Positions 36,244 through 45,150 are shown, numbered from the stretch's first letter. The stretch is 64,000 bases of DNA from Nitrococcus mobilis Nb-231 (GCF_000153205.1 NZ_CH672427.1:3092596-3156595); one strand, 5' to 3'. Numbers and translations are program-made. Notes: generated from the letters alone by a model not told the origin.

Positions 36244-36432
36244 ATGGCCAAAGATACCTACAGTATCGCACTGGGTATGATCGAGACCCGCGGGCTGGTG
36301 CCCGCCATCGAGGCGGCGGGTGCTATGACCAAGGGCTGGTTGCCGCGCAAATCATTTCCCGCCCGCACCGCGGAGTCGAGCCGGCGCTCGGGGATGAGAT
36401 GGGCGGCAATCGTCCTGGGCGTAGCTGAGTGA
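36244..36432 (+). pseudogene. CsoS1 copy 4, internally deleted
   Basis: The first 30 codons match the other copies (MAKDTYSIALGMIETRGLVP, EAAGAMTK). About 130 bases are then missing and the sequence resumes out of frame at what would read LVAAQIISRPHRGVEPALGD. The resulting 62-residue frame ends in unrelated residues (KGWLPRKSFPARTAESSRRS). It cannot make a BMC fold. It keeps the AACAGGAGATTCCAGCC ribosome binding site of its siblings, so it may still be translated. Confidence 0.9.
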
Positions 36433-36468
36433 TCAGAAGGGAATAGCTCGACAGACGGTTCCGTCATC

Positions 36469-37035
36469 ATGATGCAGCGACCTTCCGACCAACGTGTTCT
36501 CGGCTATCTCGGTCGGGCGCTAAGCCTTGAGCTCACCGCGGTTCAGCAATACAGCACCCAGGCGCGATTGCTCGCGATCTGGGGGCTGGCTGAACCGGCA
36601 AAGCGCATGCGCAATGAGGCTACCGAGGAAATGGGCCATGTAGACCGAATTATTTCCCGCATGCTGGCTTTGTGCGTGGCGCCGAGCGCATCGCAACTTC
36701 GTCCGGTACAGGTCGGACAAGACCTGCAAGCGCTGTTGCGGCACAACCAGACACTGGAGTTCGAGCTTATTGGCCTCTACACCGACGCAGTCCGACACTG
36801 CGCCTGTCAAGGCGACCATGACAATCGATTGTTTTTCGAAGCGCTTCTTGCCGAGGAGGAAGCCCATGGGGACGAGTTCGCTCGCTGGCTCGAGGAACTC
36901 GAAAGCCCCAGGGCCGTTGATCCTGTCCAACAGCGCGCGACTATGCACAACAATAGCGCGCGAGTAAAGGAGAAACGCTATGGGCAGTCAGTGGCGGGAG
37001 CGCAAGCGCCCACATCGTCTGGAGCGGCGTTATGA
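36469..37035 (+). CDS. Ferritin-like (bacterioferritin-related) protein of the cso operon
   Basis: A 188-residue protein of the four-helix ferritin-like superfamily, of the type often encoded just after csoS1 in proteobacterial carboxysome operons. Helical blocks ALSLELTAVQQYSTQARLLA, NEATEEMGHVDRIISRMLAL and LLAEEEAHGDEFARWLEELE contain the E-x6-Y and E-x2-H metal-ligand spacing. A polar tail of about 35 residues follows and overlaps the acRAF start by 56 bases. Its function in carboxysome biology is not established. Confidence 0.8.
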   Translation: MMQRPSDQRVLGYLGRALSLELTAVQQYSTQARLLAIWGLAEPAKRMRNEATEEMGHVDRIISRMLALCVAPSASQLRPVQVGQDLQALLRHNQTLEFELIGLYTDAVRHCACQGDHDNRLFFEALLAEEEAHGDEFARWLEELESPRAVDPVQQRATMHNNSARVKEKRYGQSVAGAQAPTSSGAAL

Positions 37036-37243
37036 GTTTCCGGATTACCCTACACTCCGTGATTTTTTGGACCGTGCTGCGGAACTCTCTGAACATGAAG
37101 GACTTTATCCGGATATCGGGTTCGGTCGCGATTATGTGAACATGACCATTTACGCAGCAGAAGGCGAAGATGAGCTGGGTGACGCTCAGCGTCGCTTTGC
37201 CGAGCGGCTCGATGAGCTCTACCCCTGCGATGGTCTTCACTGA
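36980..37243 (+). CDS. Alpha-carboxysome Rubisco assembly factor (acRAF, PCD-like)
   Basis: An 87-residue pterin-4a-carbinolamine dehydratase-like protein. In alpha-carboxysome operons this family acts as a Rubisco assembly chaperone rather than a dehydratase. YEFPDYPTLRDFLDRAAELS with GLYPDIGFGRDYVNMTIYAA is the diagnostic sequence. The start at 36980 follows AAAGGAGAAACGCT and lies inside the 3' end of the ferritin-like gene. Confidence 0.88.
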   Translation: MGSQWRERKRPHRLERRYEFPDYPTLRDFLDRAAELSEHEGLYPDIGFGRDYVNMTIYAAEGEDELGDAQRRFAERLDELYPCDGLH

Positions 37244-37257
37244 GAGGTGGTGACATC

Positions 37258-37524
37258 ATGAGCAAAACTGACATAACCGGTGAAAAACTGGTCTATTCCA
37301 TGGGTAAAGACAAGGCGGTTGTAGATAAGGCCGATTCGCCGGTACACGATGCGAGCGACGGCGAAAAGAAAAAAACCCTTTCACAGGCCGGTAACAAATC
37401 CACGGGGCGGAGGCCTTCCTCAGCTGGCGCGAAGTCCCGTGGTAATGGTGATCCCTATCAGATCAAGCCTCGTGGTAGTGGTGATGACCCCTATCAGAGC
37501 GGACGCCGTGTGTGGCCCGACTGA
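37258..37524 (+). CDS. Small disordered protein at the McdB position (candidate orphan alpha-McdB-like)
   Basis: An 88-residue, Lys/Ser/Gly-rich, probably unstructured protein with a GAGGTGG before its ATG, 14 bases after acRAF. Near the C-terminus a DPYQ motif occurs twice (GNGDPYQIKP and GDDPYQSGRR) and the protein ends RRVWPD, with W86 its only tryptophan. In related operons this place can hold mcdB, whose disordered product positions carboxysomes and has a conserved C-terminal Trp. No ParA-type mcdA is present in the window. The assignment is inference from place and composition. Confidence 0.45.
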   Translation: MSKTDITGEKLVYSMGKDKAVVDKADSPVHDASDGEKKKTLSQAGNKSTGRRPSSAGAKSRGNGDPYQIKPRGSGDDPYQSGRRVWPD

Positions 37525-37731
37525 ATTTTCACGTTCCATGAAGTGAACTGCACGGTGTCGCGCAAGCGCTCGCCATCGGTGAGCTGGGTAAAGGCCATGC
37601 GTCGATTCCCTCCAATCGCGAACTTGCGCGGAAGGCGGGCGTCGGCGACAAGTCCGGTTCGAGTCGGTGCCGGGCATAAATTGCTCATTTTATCCGGCAA
37701 CTCGGACGATGACTGCGAGAGACGCAGCTTT

Positions 37732-37888
37732 GTAACTTCTCATTAAGTCCGGGCGTAATGTGTGCGGGGTGGCGGAGGCAAGATTACGGTCGTGCATTAA
37801 ATGTAAAATTATCAAGCGCTTATTGTTGATGGTAAGCAACGAGCCACACTCTTCAATGTCTTCTTACCCGGACTTAATGAGAAGTTAC
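37732..37888 (+). mobile_element. 157-bp MITE, copy 1, with 7-bp target duplication
   Basis: Perfect 22-base terminal inverted repeats (core TAACTTCTCATTAAGTCCGG) bound a non-coding 157-base element. CAGCTTT flanks it on both sides (37725-37731 and 37889-37895), a target-site duplication. An inverted copy, about 97% identical, lies at 45230-45386. The element sits between the cso operon and the dab operon. The remaining gap sequence (37525-37724 and 37896-38049) has no supported gene. Confidence 0.9.
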
Positions 37889-38049
37889 CAGCTTTGCAGC
37901 TTTCCAATAAGCTAATGATTTACATTGTAAAATGAAATGAAATTGCTATCAGAACAGGAAAGTACGCATGTTCGTGCGCTGGCCCGATATGAGCTGGGGC
38001 TGAAACCGTACTGCATCGGCACGGCTGACCGGCGGGACTTTTAGAGGAT

Positions 38050-39726
38050 ATGGAACAGCTAATCATCGCACTGGCGGCGCTGCCGCTTTTGTCCGCTCTA
38101 TCGATACAGCTGCTCTCCGCGCGGCTCGGCCGGCATGCGGCCCGGTTGAGTGTCGCCGTCACCACCGTGACCTTCGCGCTCGCCGTGGCGATGTTATCTT
38201 CGTCCATCGGCGGTGCTTCCGGGGAGGTGGCCCTCGCAGGATCGTGGGGCATTCTCAGGTTCGACCCGCTGGGTGCCCTGATGGCCGTGGTTATCGCGGG
38301 CATCAGTTTGATCGTACATATCTACTCGGTGCGGTACATGGTCGAAGAGGCCGGCTACGCGCGGTTTTTCGTGCTGCTGGACGCTATGACCGCGACGTTG
38401 CTGACAATGGTCGTTGCGGGCGACCTGATCACTTTGGTTGTGGCCTGGCATCTGGTTGGCGTTCTGTTGTACTTCCTGCTGGGCCAGGACACCCGCAGCC
38501 ATTCGGCCCATCGGTACGCTTTCTGGACACTGATCACCTATCGCATCGGCGATCTCCCACTGGTGCTCGCCGCCGGGCTGCTGCATTACGCCTACGGCAC
38601 CTGGTCGCTGTCCGAGATCTTCGCGCGTATCGCTGTCGAACCGGCGGCTCCCATGGTCCTGGGCATGCCGTTGATGGAGCTGGTCGGGAGTCTGATCGCC
38701 GCGGCCGCATTCGCGCGCTCAGCGCAGTTTCTGCTGCATACCTGGCTGCCCTACAGCATGGCGGGCCCGACACCGGTATCGGCCTTGATGCACGCCGGAA
38801 TCGTGAATGCGGGCGGGTTTCTGATCAATCGATTCGCGCCGGTATTCGTGCATACTGAGAACGTGTTGCCTGTCGTGTTCGTCGTTGGGTTGGTGACCGC
38901 TCTGATCGGATCAAGCTTGATGCTGACCCAGAACGACATCAAAAAGTCGCTCGGCTACTCGACCATGGGCCAGATGGGCTTCATGATCATGGAGTGCGGC
39001 GTCGGCGCCTTCTCGCTGGCTATCTACCACCTCATCGCCCACGGGGTGTTCAAGGGCACGCTTTTCCTGGGCGCCGGCAGCATGATCAATGCGGCGCGCA
39101 AGAGCGACGGCGTTCCCAAAGACGAGCTCTACAGCTTCGTCGTGGAAAGACAGCCCGCCGCCGTCCGTCAGCCGTGGCTGCTGATGGTGGCGATCACCGT
39201 CGCCGTCCCTGTGCTCTTGCTGTTGACGGCGCATCTGCTCGTCGCCGAGGACTACTTCCAGAAGCAGGGTGCCATCGTGCTGCTGTTCTTCGGCTGGGTG
39301 ACCGGTGCGCAGTTGCTCTACACCACCTACCGGATGCAGACCCAGAATTTCTGGCGCCTGCTCAGGTTGAGTGTCTTCTCTCTTGCGGTTGTGGTGTTTG
39401 GCTACACGCTCATCAGCCATGCCTTCAATCTGTTCTTGTACCCGGACGAGGCGTTTCGTGAGGGCATCTATGCAGCCGCGAACATGGATCTGCTTCGCTT
39501 CAATGTCCTGGCTGGCCTGATGACTGCCTTGATCGTGCTGGGCTGGCTGGTCACGTACTACGCAGAACAGAGCGGAAGCCGAGCACCGGGGCATGCCGGG
39601 CAGCTGTGGCTGACTTTCTATGCTTTCATTTCCCGGGAGCTCTATCTCCCAGATTTGTTCACGCGCCTGACCCGGCTGCTACTGGGGGCCGCGGGGCGGC
39701 TGAACGTATGGCTGAGGTGGGTCTGA
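38050..39726 (+). CDS. dabB: DAB inorganic-carbon transporter membrane subunit DabB (NuoL-like)
   Basis: A 558-residue protein of the proton-pumping NADH dehydrogenase subunit L/Mrp antiporter family with about 15 membrane segments. NDIKKSLGYSTMGQMGFMIM and YHLIAHGVFKGTLFLGAGSM contain the Lys/His residues of the proton channel. With DabA, DabB proteins couple cation flow to net hydration of CO2, accumulating bicarbonate in the cytosol. TTAGAGGAT precedes the ATG. It is the first of six same-strand genes. Confidence 0.9.
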   Translation: MEQLIIALAALPLLSALSIQLLSARLGRHAARLSVAVTTVTFALAVAMLSSSIGGASGEVALAGSWGILRFDPLGALMAVVIAGISLIVHIYSVRYMVEEAGYARFFVLLDAMTATLLTMVVAGDLITLVVAWHLVGVLLYFLLGQDTRSHSAHRYAFWTLITYRIGDLPLVLAAGLLHYAYGTWSLSEIFARIAVEPAAPMVLGMPLMELVGSLIAAAAFARSAQFLLHTWLPYSMAGPTPVSALMHAGIVNAGGFLINRFAPVFVHTENVLPVVFVVGLVTALIGSSLMLTQNDIKKSLGYSTMGQMGFMIMECGVGAFSLAIYHLIAHGVFKGTLFLGAGSMINAARKSDGVPKDELYSFVVERQPAAVRQPWLLMVAITVAVPVLLLLTAHLLVAEDYFQKQGAIVLLFFGWVTGAQLLYTTYRMQTQNFWRLLRLSVFSLAVVVFGYTLISHAFNLFLYPDEAFREGIYAAANMDLLRFNVLAGLMTALIVLGWLVTYYAEQSGSRAPGHAGQLWLTFYAFISRELYLPDLFTRLTRLLLGAAGRLNVWLRWV

Positions 39727-39728
39727 GC

Positions 39729-40478
39729 ATGCTGTACTGGCTTGCGGGATTGTTTTTGCCGCTTTTTCCGTTGAGCATGGGCTTCAATGCCCTGCTGGTT
39801 CGAGTGCGCAATGGGCCGCTTCGCGCTGTCCTATTGCTGGTATGGCCCCAGCTCGGCTTGAGCCTGGCATTCGCAGCAAGTAACGAAGTGCCGGATTGGG
39901 TTCTCATCGTGGCGCTGTTTACCGCGGCCCTGTATGCCTTTCGGGCAATCGCGCTGCGCGAGATGGGCCAGTGGATCGGTTTCCTTGCGACCTCGGCATG
40001 GGCACTGTTATGGCCCGTGCTGATGAGCGGCGCCGAGGCGTCCCCGATCCGCCTGTACGCGCTGGGCTTCAGCGTACCGCTCGCCCTGCTGGCGTTGCTA
40101 GGCGCTCGGCTGGAGTCGCACTTCGGCGCCGCCTACACGGGTCTCTACGGCGGACTCGCCGAGACGCTGCCGCGTTTCTCCGGCGTGTTGGTGTTCGTAG
40201 TGCTGGCCGTCATCGCCGTACCGGTGTTTCCGGGTTTCTTCGCCCTGTTCAACACTGTTGTCTCGACGACCGCAGCAGCGCCGTCGGTGGCGTTGTCACT
40301 GGTGGTGATATGGCTGCTGTGGAGCTGGGCGGGCGTGCGACTGCTGCAGGGGCTGATCATCGGTCCAGCCAACGGCATAGAGGCGCCGGACCTCAGCGCG
40401 GCTGCCCTTTGGAGTTATACCTCAGCCATTGTTGTTCTGCTTATCAGCGGCTTGTACTTCGCGGGAGATCTGCTGTGA
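39729..40478 (+). CDS. Additional NuoM/N-like membrane subunit in dab operon
   Basis: A 249-residue membrane protein with about seven or eight helices. LPRFSGVLVFVVLAVIAVP followed by PGFFALFNTVVS resembles the C-terminal half of NuoM/NuoL-type subunits, where LP...PGF motifs recur, but conserved channel lysines are not obvious. It starts 2 bases after dabB and overlaps dabA by 4 bases (GTGA), so it is probably made in step with both. It may be a second, shortened antiporter-like subunit of the pump. Confidence 0.65.
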   Translation: MLYWLAGLFLPLFPLSMGFNALLVRVRNGPLRAVLLLVWPQLGLSLAFAASNEVPDWVLIVALFTAALYAFRAIALREMGQWIGFLATSAWALLWPVLMSGAEASPIRLYALGFSVPLALLALLGARLESHFGAAYTGLYGGLAETLPRFSGVLVFVVLAVIAVPVFPGFFALFNTVVSTTAAAPSVALSLVVIWLLWSWAGVRLLQGLIIGPANGIEAPDLSAAALWSYTSAIVVLLISGLYFAGDLL

Positions 40479-43400
40479 CGTTGCCGGTCGGTCAGAAGCT
40501 GAAGATCCGCGCCATGGTTTATGTGGCCGCCGAGCCCATTCCATTCTTCTGGCCCATGCGCGCCTTCATTCATCACAATCCACTCTACGGGCTCGAGCGC
40601 CTGCCCTTTCCGGAAGCAGTTGAAAAGGGCGCACGGCTGTTTCATGGTCGGGGGTTTCTGCGACGGGCGGACTATCAGCGCTACCTGGGCCAGGGCCAGG
40701 TCGACCAGGCGGCACTCGCCGCCCGCGTGGAGGCCTTTGCGGCGGAGCGCGAACCCGTGCCCGGGATTGATCTGCCGCGTTGGCTGATGGCCCTGCTGAC
40801 GGAGACGCAAAACCCTCTCACCGGAGCGGAAATCATGGCGGAGACCGCCGACGTGCAGGCGGCCTTGCATGGCCAGGCGCCGCCATCGCCGCCGCCCGAT
40901 GAGCAGGCCATTGCAGCGCGACTGCGCGGGGCGCTGCTGGGTCCGGTCCCGGTGTACGAGGCCGTAGACCTGCTGCATGGGACGGACGTTGGTTCGGAGC
41001 TCGACGAGTTGGTCATCAAGAGCTGCCTGGACTTCTTCGACGAAGGCCAATCGGTCTGGGGCATGCCGGGGCGCGAGCGGGGCTTCTTCGCCGCATGGCT
41101 CGACCTGGCCCGCCGCAATGGCCGCCTGTACCTGAGCGGGCTGCATATCGACCGTGTCCTTGGCAGCGGCGACAGTCCGGAAGACGTCATCGCCGACGTG
41201 ATGCGGACCCTCGGTGTCGCCGAGGAGTACTGGACGGCCTACTTCACCCGTGAGCTGGCGCGGCTGCACGGCTGGGCGGGCTTCATTCGCTGGCGCTCCA
41301 GCGCCAAGCACTACTACTGGAACGAGCGCTATCCGGCGGACCTGGTGGACCTAATGGCGGTTCGCCTGACGCTTGCCTTGGCGCTTTTGAAGGAGCGCGG
41401 ACGCAGCGCGGTCGCTACGGCCGGCGGTTTAGAGCAGGCCATCGAGCAGCACACCCGCGAGACCTACCTGCACTACGAGCTGCACAGCGGCGCGGTACTG
41501 CCGGCGCTGGCCGCGCGGGTGGAACAGACCTTAGCGGCCAATCGCAGCAAGAAGATCGAATCCCTCTTCGTCGACTATGTCCGACGAAAGCGGGCGCACG
41601 AAGCCGGGCAACTGGTCGTAAAACTGCGCGATCTGGCGCAAAGGGCGGGCGATCTTGAGGCGCTGTCCGCGCTTGCCGACGATCGGCTGCACAGCCTGTT
41701 GGACACGCTGCGTGGATTCGAACGACAGGAAGGGATGATCTGGTTAGGCGCCATGGAGACGCACGCGATGAACCGGCTGCTGGAGGGCATCAACCTCGAG
41801 CCATCACCGCCGCGCGACAAGCGTCCGTTTGCGCAAGCGCTGTTTTGCATCGACAACCGCGCCGAGCGGATTCGCCGCCACCTTGAAAGCGTGGGTGACT
41901 ACCAGACCTTCGGTATTGCCGGTTTCTTCGGTGTGCCGGTCAGTTTTATGGAGCTCGGCAAGGGCAGCGAGACTCATCTGTGTCCGGTGCTGCTGACGCC
42001 GAAGAACCTCGTTCTGGAAATGGCAGTGTCGGAGCGGCGGGGGGATATTGCCTCCGTAACCGCCCTCGAGAAGGTGCTGCACGAGCTCAAGGAATCGGTA
42101 CTCAGTCCCTTTGTCACGGTTGAGGCCATCGGTTTGCTGTTCGGCTTCGACATGGTGGGCAAGACCCTGATTCCGCGACAGTACAACCGGTGGCGCCGGC
42201 ATCTGCATGAAGGAAAGCCGGGGACCCACCTACTGCTCGACAAGCTCAGCCGTGAACAGGCCGACTCCATCCTCAGAGCCGTGCAACGGGCCGTGATCCG
42301 CAACGCGTTGAAGCAGGAATTCGGCCTGGAGACCGAACAAATCAATGATTTCATGGTCCGTGAGCTGCGCGAAGCCGCCATGGGCAAGGGGCAAGGTGCC
42401 CCGGAATCGGCGAAGCTACTGAAACTGGACGATGCCGCTGAGGAGGCGTTCATCGCTCGCCTGCGTGAGGCCTACCGTATCAATCCGAGCATCGTTCAGT
42501 TGCAGATGGAACGACTCGGGCGGCTCGGCTTCAGTCTGGACGAACAGGCCGGCTTCGTGGGTCAGGCTCTGCGCTCCATAGGGCTGACAGAGAACTTTTC
42601 CCGTTTCATCCTGCTCGTTGGACACGGGAGTACGTCGGAGAACAATCCCTATGAATCGGCGCTCGATTGTGGTGCCTGCGGAGGCAATCCCGGGCTGGTC
42701 AGCGCGCGGGTCTTGGCGCAAATGGCAAACAAGCCGGAGGTGCGGCGCAAGCTGCGGAGCCAGGGCGTCGAGGTTGCCGACGACGCCTGGTTCGTTCCCG
42801 CTCTGCACGACACAACCACGGATAAGTTGCAGTTGTTCGACCTCGATCGCCTGCCTTCTTCGCACGTGGTCTATGTCGACCGCCTGCACAACGGCTTGGC
42901 AGCGGCTTCGCGACTTTGTACCGGAGAGCGCATGCCCACGCTGCTGGAGAAATCGGCCCGGCTGGAACCGGCGGAGGCATTCAAGTACGCGCAGCGCAAC
43001 GCCATGGATTGGTCCCAGGTTCGCCCCGAATGGGGGCTGGCAGGCAACGCCTATTTTGTCATTGGGCGGCGCGCGTTGACAGAATCCTTGTCTTTAGAGG
43101 GGCAGGCCTTTTTGCATTCCTACGATTATCGCCTCGACCCCAAGCGGCGACTGTTGGGCAACATTCTTGGTGGCCCGCTCGTCGTCGGGCAATGGATCAA
43201 CATGGAGCATTACTTCTCTACCGTGGATAACGAGCGATTCGGGAGTGGCAGCAAGGTCTATCACAACATTGCGGGGCGCTTTGGGGTCATGACCGGAAAC
43301 TTGAGTGATTTGCGCACAGGCCTGCCCGCACAGACGGTCCTCGAGAATGGTCTACCTTACCACCAGCCGCTGCGGCTCATCACGGTAATCGAGGCCCCGT

Positions 43401-43591
43401 TCGAGCATGCCCGACGCGCCGTGGAGGAAGTGACGTCCGTGAAGTTCCTGGTGCGCAACGGCTGGATCCGGCTGCTGATCATCACCCCTGAGCAGGGCAC
43501 CGTGTACGTCTACGCGGACGGGCAGTGGGAGACCCGACGCACTGCGTCCGCCCCCGAACAGCCACTGATCGAGGAGTCTACTGTTTCATGA
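40475..43591 (+). CDS. dabA: DAB inorganic-carbon transporter subunit DabA (DUF2309)
   Basis: A 1038-residue DabA, a beta-carbonic-anhydrase-like cytosolic partner of DabB. The start is the GTG at 40475, overlapping the previous stop; it gives MTLPVGQKLKIRAMVYVAAE. The predicted zinc ligands are C458 and D460 (FCIDNRAERIR) and H717 and C732 (LLVGHGSTSENN and ALDCGACGG), with the same 15-residue H-to-C spacing as in the characterised Halothiobacillus protein. It hydrates CO2 vectorially to bicarbonate. It is coupled by ATGA to the PII-like gene. Confidence 0.95.
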   Translation: MTLPVGQKLKIRAMVYVAAEPIPFFWPMRAFIHHNPLYGLERLPFPEAVEKGARLFHGRGFLRRADYQRYLGQGQVDQAALAARVEAFAAEREPVPGIDLPRWLMALLTETQNPLTGAEIMAETADVQAALHGQAPPSPPPDEQAIAARLRGALLGPVPVYEAVDLLHGTDVGSELDELVIKSCLDFFDEGQSVWGMPGRERGFFAAWLDLARRNGRLYLSGLHIDRVLGSGDSPEDVIADVMRTLGVAEEYWTAYFTRELARLHGWAGFIRWRSSAKHYYWNERYPADLVDLMAVRLTLALALLKERGRSAVATAGGLEQAIEQHTRETYLHYELHSGAVLPALAARVEQTLAANRSKKIESLFVDYVRRKRAHEAGQLVVKLRDLAQRAGDLEALSALADDRLHSLLDTLRGFERQEGMIWLGAMETHAMNRLLEGINLEPSPPRDKRPFAQALFCIDNRAERIRRHLESVGDYQTFGIAGFFGVPVSFMELGKGSETHLCPVLLTPKNLVLEMAVSERRGDIASVTALEKVLHELKESVLSPFVTVEAIGLLFGFDMVGKTLIPRQYNRWRRHLHEGKPGTHLLLDKLSREQADSILRAVQRAVIRNALKQEFGLETEQINDFMVRELREAAMGKGQGAPESAKLLKLDDAAEEAFIARLREAYRINPSIVQLQMERLGRLGFSLDEQAGFVGQALRSIGLTENFSRFILLVGHGSTSENNPYESALDCGACGGNPGLVSARVLAQMANKPEVRRKLRSQGVEVADDAWFVPALHDTTTDKLQLFDLDRLPSSHVVYVDRLHNGLAAASRLCTGERMPTLLEKSARLEPAEAFKYAQRNAMDWSQVRPEWGLAGNAYFVIGRRALTESLSLEGQAFLHSYDYRLDPKRRLLGNILGGPLVVGQWINMEHYFSTVDNERFGSGSKVYHNIAGRFGVMTGNLSDLRTGLPAQTVLENGLPYHQPLRLITVIEAPFEHARRAVEEVTSVKFLVRNGWIRLLIITPEQGTVYVYADGQWETRRTASAPEQPLIEESTVS

Positions 43592-43914
43592 AAGACCTGA
43601 ATTTGAGCCCGCTAAAAAAGCTCGAGATCATTGTTGGGGGCGAGCATCAGGAGTTCGCCACCGATATTCTGGATCGGGCCGGGGTCAAAGGTTATACAAT
43701 CATCAACAATCTTTCCGGCAAGGGCAGACACGGCTTCCACGAAGGGCACCTCATGTTTAACGAGGATGACGTACTCATCATGATCATCGTGGCCGTGCCG
43801 AAAGAGTTGGTCAACCCGATCCTGGAGGGGCTAGCTCCATTCTATAACGAGCACTCCGGAGTCGTTTTCATATCCGATATTCAGGTGACCCGGCTGGTGA
43901 AGTTCAGCGCCTGA
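43588..43914 (+). CDS. PII-like signalling protein of the dab operon
   Basis: A 108-residue protein of the PII superfamily. KKLEIIVGGEHQEFATDILD, GVKGYTIINNLSGKGRHGFH and a C-terminal FISDIQVTRLVKF strand fit the trimeric ferredoxin-like fold, but the T-loop is short and the classical uridylylated Tyr is absent. PII-like proteins beside bicarbonate transporters can sense adenine nucleotides and bicarbonate; a regulator of the DAB pump is the likely role. The ATG overlaps the dabA stop. Confidence 0.88.
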   Translation: MKDLNLSPLKKLEIIVGGEHQEFATDILDRAGVKGYTIINNLSGKGRHGFHEGHLMFNEDDVLIMIIVAVPKELVNPILEGLAPFYNEHSGVVFISDIQVTRLVKFSA

Positions 43915-43959
43915 TCCTATCCAAGGAGCCGCGGGAGCGCGAGTGTAGTAGTGTAGCAG

Positions 43960-44574
43960 ATGATTCAGCTTCGAACCTATGTGTATATCGATTCATTGCA
44001 GCCGCAGCTTGCAGAGTACATGGCCACGGTATCGCAAGGATTCCTGCCCGTGCCCGGCGACTCCTGTCTGTGGGTGGAAGTGTCTCCGGGTATGGCGATT
44101 CACCGTCTGACCGACATCGCCCTGAAGGCGACTCGTGTGCATCTGTCGCAGCAGGTCGTCGAGCGCGCCTACGGTTCGATGGTGATTCACCACCGTGACC
44201 AGAGCGACGTGAAGGAAGCGGGCAGAGTGATTCTTCAGCGCCTCGGCGTTGACGTAAGCGCCCGCCAGCCCTGTCAGATCGCGTGGCAGGAAGTGATTCG
44301 CGGCATGACGCCCGATCACACGGTGCTGATCAATCGGCAGAACCGTCGCGGGTCTATGATTCTGCCCGAACAGAGCATGTTCATTCTGGAGACCGAGCCG
44401 GCCGGCTACATCGTGTATGCCGCTAATCAGGCGGAGAAAGCCGCCAGCATCACGCTCATCGATGTGCCTGCCGTCGGTGCCTATGGACGCCTGATCATGG
44501 CCGGCCGCGAGATGGACATTGACGAAGCGGCTGCCGCGGCGATCACTGCGGTCAAGAAGCCGCCTGGTACCTAA
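43960..44574 (+). CDS. csoS1D: Carboxysome tandem-BMC shell protein CsoS1D
   Basis: A 204-residue tandem BMC-domain protein forming trimers with a large gated pore. [40 protein letters not shown] and [20 protein letters not shown] match CsoS1D closely. It is separated from the main cso operon by the MITE and the dab genes but lies on the same strand; co-transcription with dab would tie shell permeability to carbon uptake. Confidence 0.94.
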   Translation: MIQLRTYVYIDSLQPQLAEYMATVSQGFLPVPGDSCLWVEVSPGMAIHRLTDIALKATRVHLSQQVVERAYGSMVIHHRDQSDVKEAGRVILQRLGVDVSARQPCQIAWQEVIRGMTPDHTVLINRQNRRGSMILPEQSMFILETEPAGYIVYAANQAEKAASITLIDVPAVGAYGRLIMAGREMDIDEAAAAAITAVKKPPGT

Positions 44575-44580
44575 GCTCCC

Positions 44581-45150
44581 ATGCACCGTCAGAAACTCCT
44601 CGATTTGCTCGATGGGCATCGCACTCGGTTCATGGACGAAGCCGCATATATCGATCAGGCGCGGACCTTCGTGCAATTGCATCCGGATTGTTTTCACCGT
44701 GACCTCCTGCCGGCCCATGTGACAGGCTCCGCTTGGGTGGTCAACCTGGATCGTTCGCTGGTGCTGCTGATGCACCACCGGAAACACGACCAATGGTTTC
44801 AACCGGGCGGGCACGCCGATGGCGAGGCGGATATCGTGGCGGTAGCCCTGCGGGAGACCTCGGAGGAGAGCGGCATCGATCCCGAGCACATACGTTTGGT
44901 CGACGGCCGGATCTTCGACCTCGATATACACCGCATCCCGGCAGGTCTGCACAGCCCGGAGCACGAGCACATCGATGTCCGCTTTCTGGTGGAAATCGAC
45001 GAGCAACTGCCCGTGCCGGGCAACGACGAATCCCACGAGGTGCGATGGGCGCCGCTGAATCAGGTATTGCGATTCAACAACAATCGCTCGACTTTTCGCA
45101 TGGTGGAGAAGACCCGACAACTGCGGCCGCACTTCGGTAACACTTCATGA
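44581..45150 (+). CDS. Nudix hydrolase of the carboxysome/dab locus
   Basis: A 189-residue Nudix-fold protein. The hydrolase motif is GGHADGEADIVAVALRETSE followed by ESGI, with the REx2EExG core intact but one residue more than usual between the first Glu and the Arg. It starts 6 bases after csoS1D, so it is probably in the same operon. Nudix proteins hydrolyse nucleoside diphosphate derivatives; a role in clearing an inhibitory metabolite near Rubisco is possible but unproven. Confidence 0.85.
   Translation: MHRQKLLDLLDGHRTRFMDEAAYIDQARTFVQLHPDCFHRDLLPAHVTGSAWVVNLDRSLVLLMHHRKHDQWFQPGGHADGEADIVAVALRETSEESGIDPEHIRLVDGRIFDLDIHRIPAGLHSPEHEHIDVRFLVEIDEQLPVPGNDESHEVRWAPLNQVLRFNNNRSTFRMVEKTRQLRPHFGNTS

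Noticed and set aside
37540-37650. A reverse-strand stretch reading RRMAFTQLTDGERLRD, reminiscent of an IS4-type transposase N-terminus
   Set aside because: Too short and too diverged to assign; noted only as a possible additional relic next to the MITE.
43993-45132. A 379-codon reverse frame opposite csoS1D and the Nudix gene
   Set aside because: Both forward genes are well supported by family motifs; the reverse frame is composition driven.
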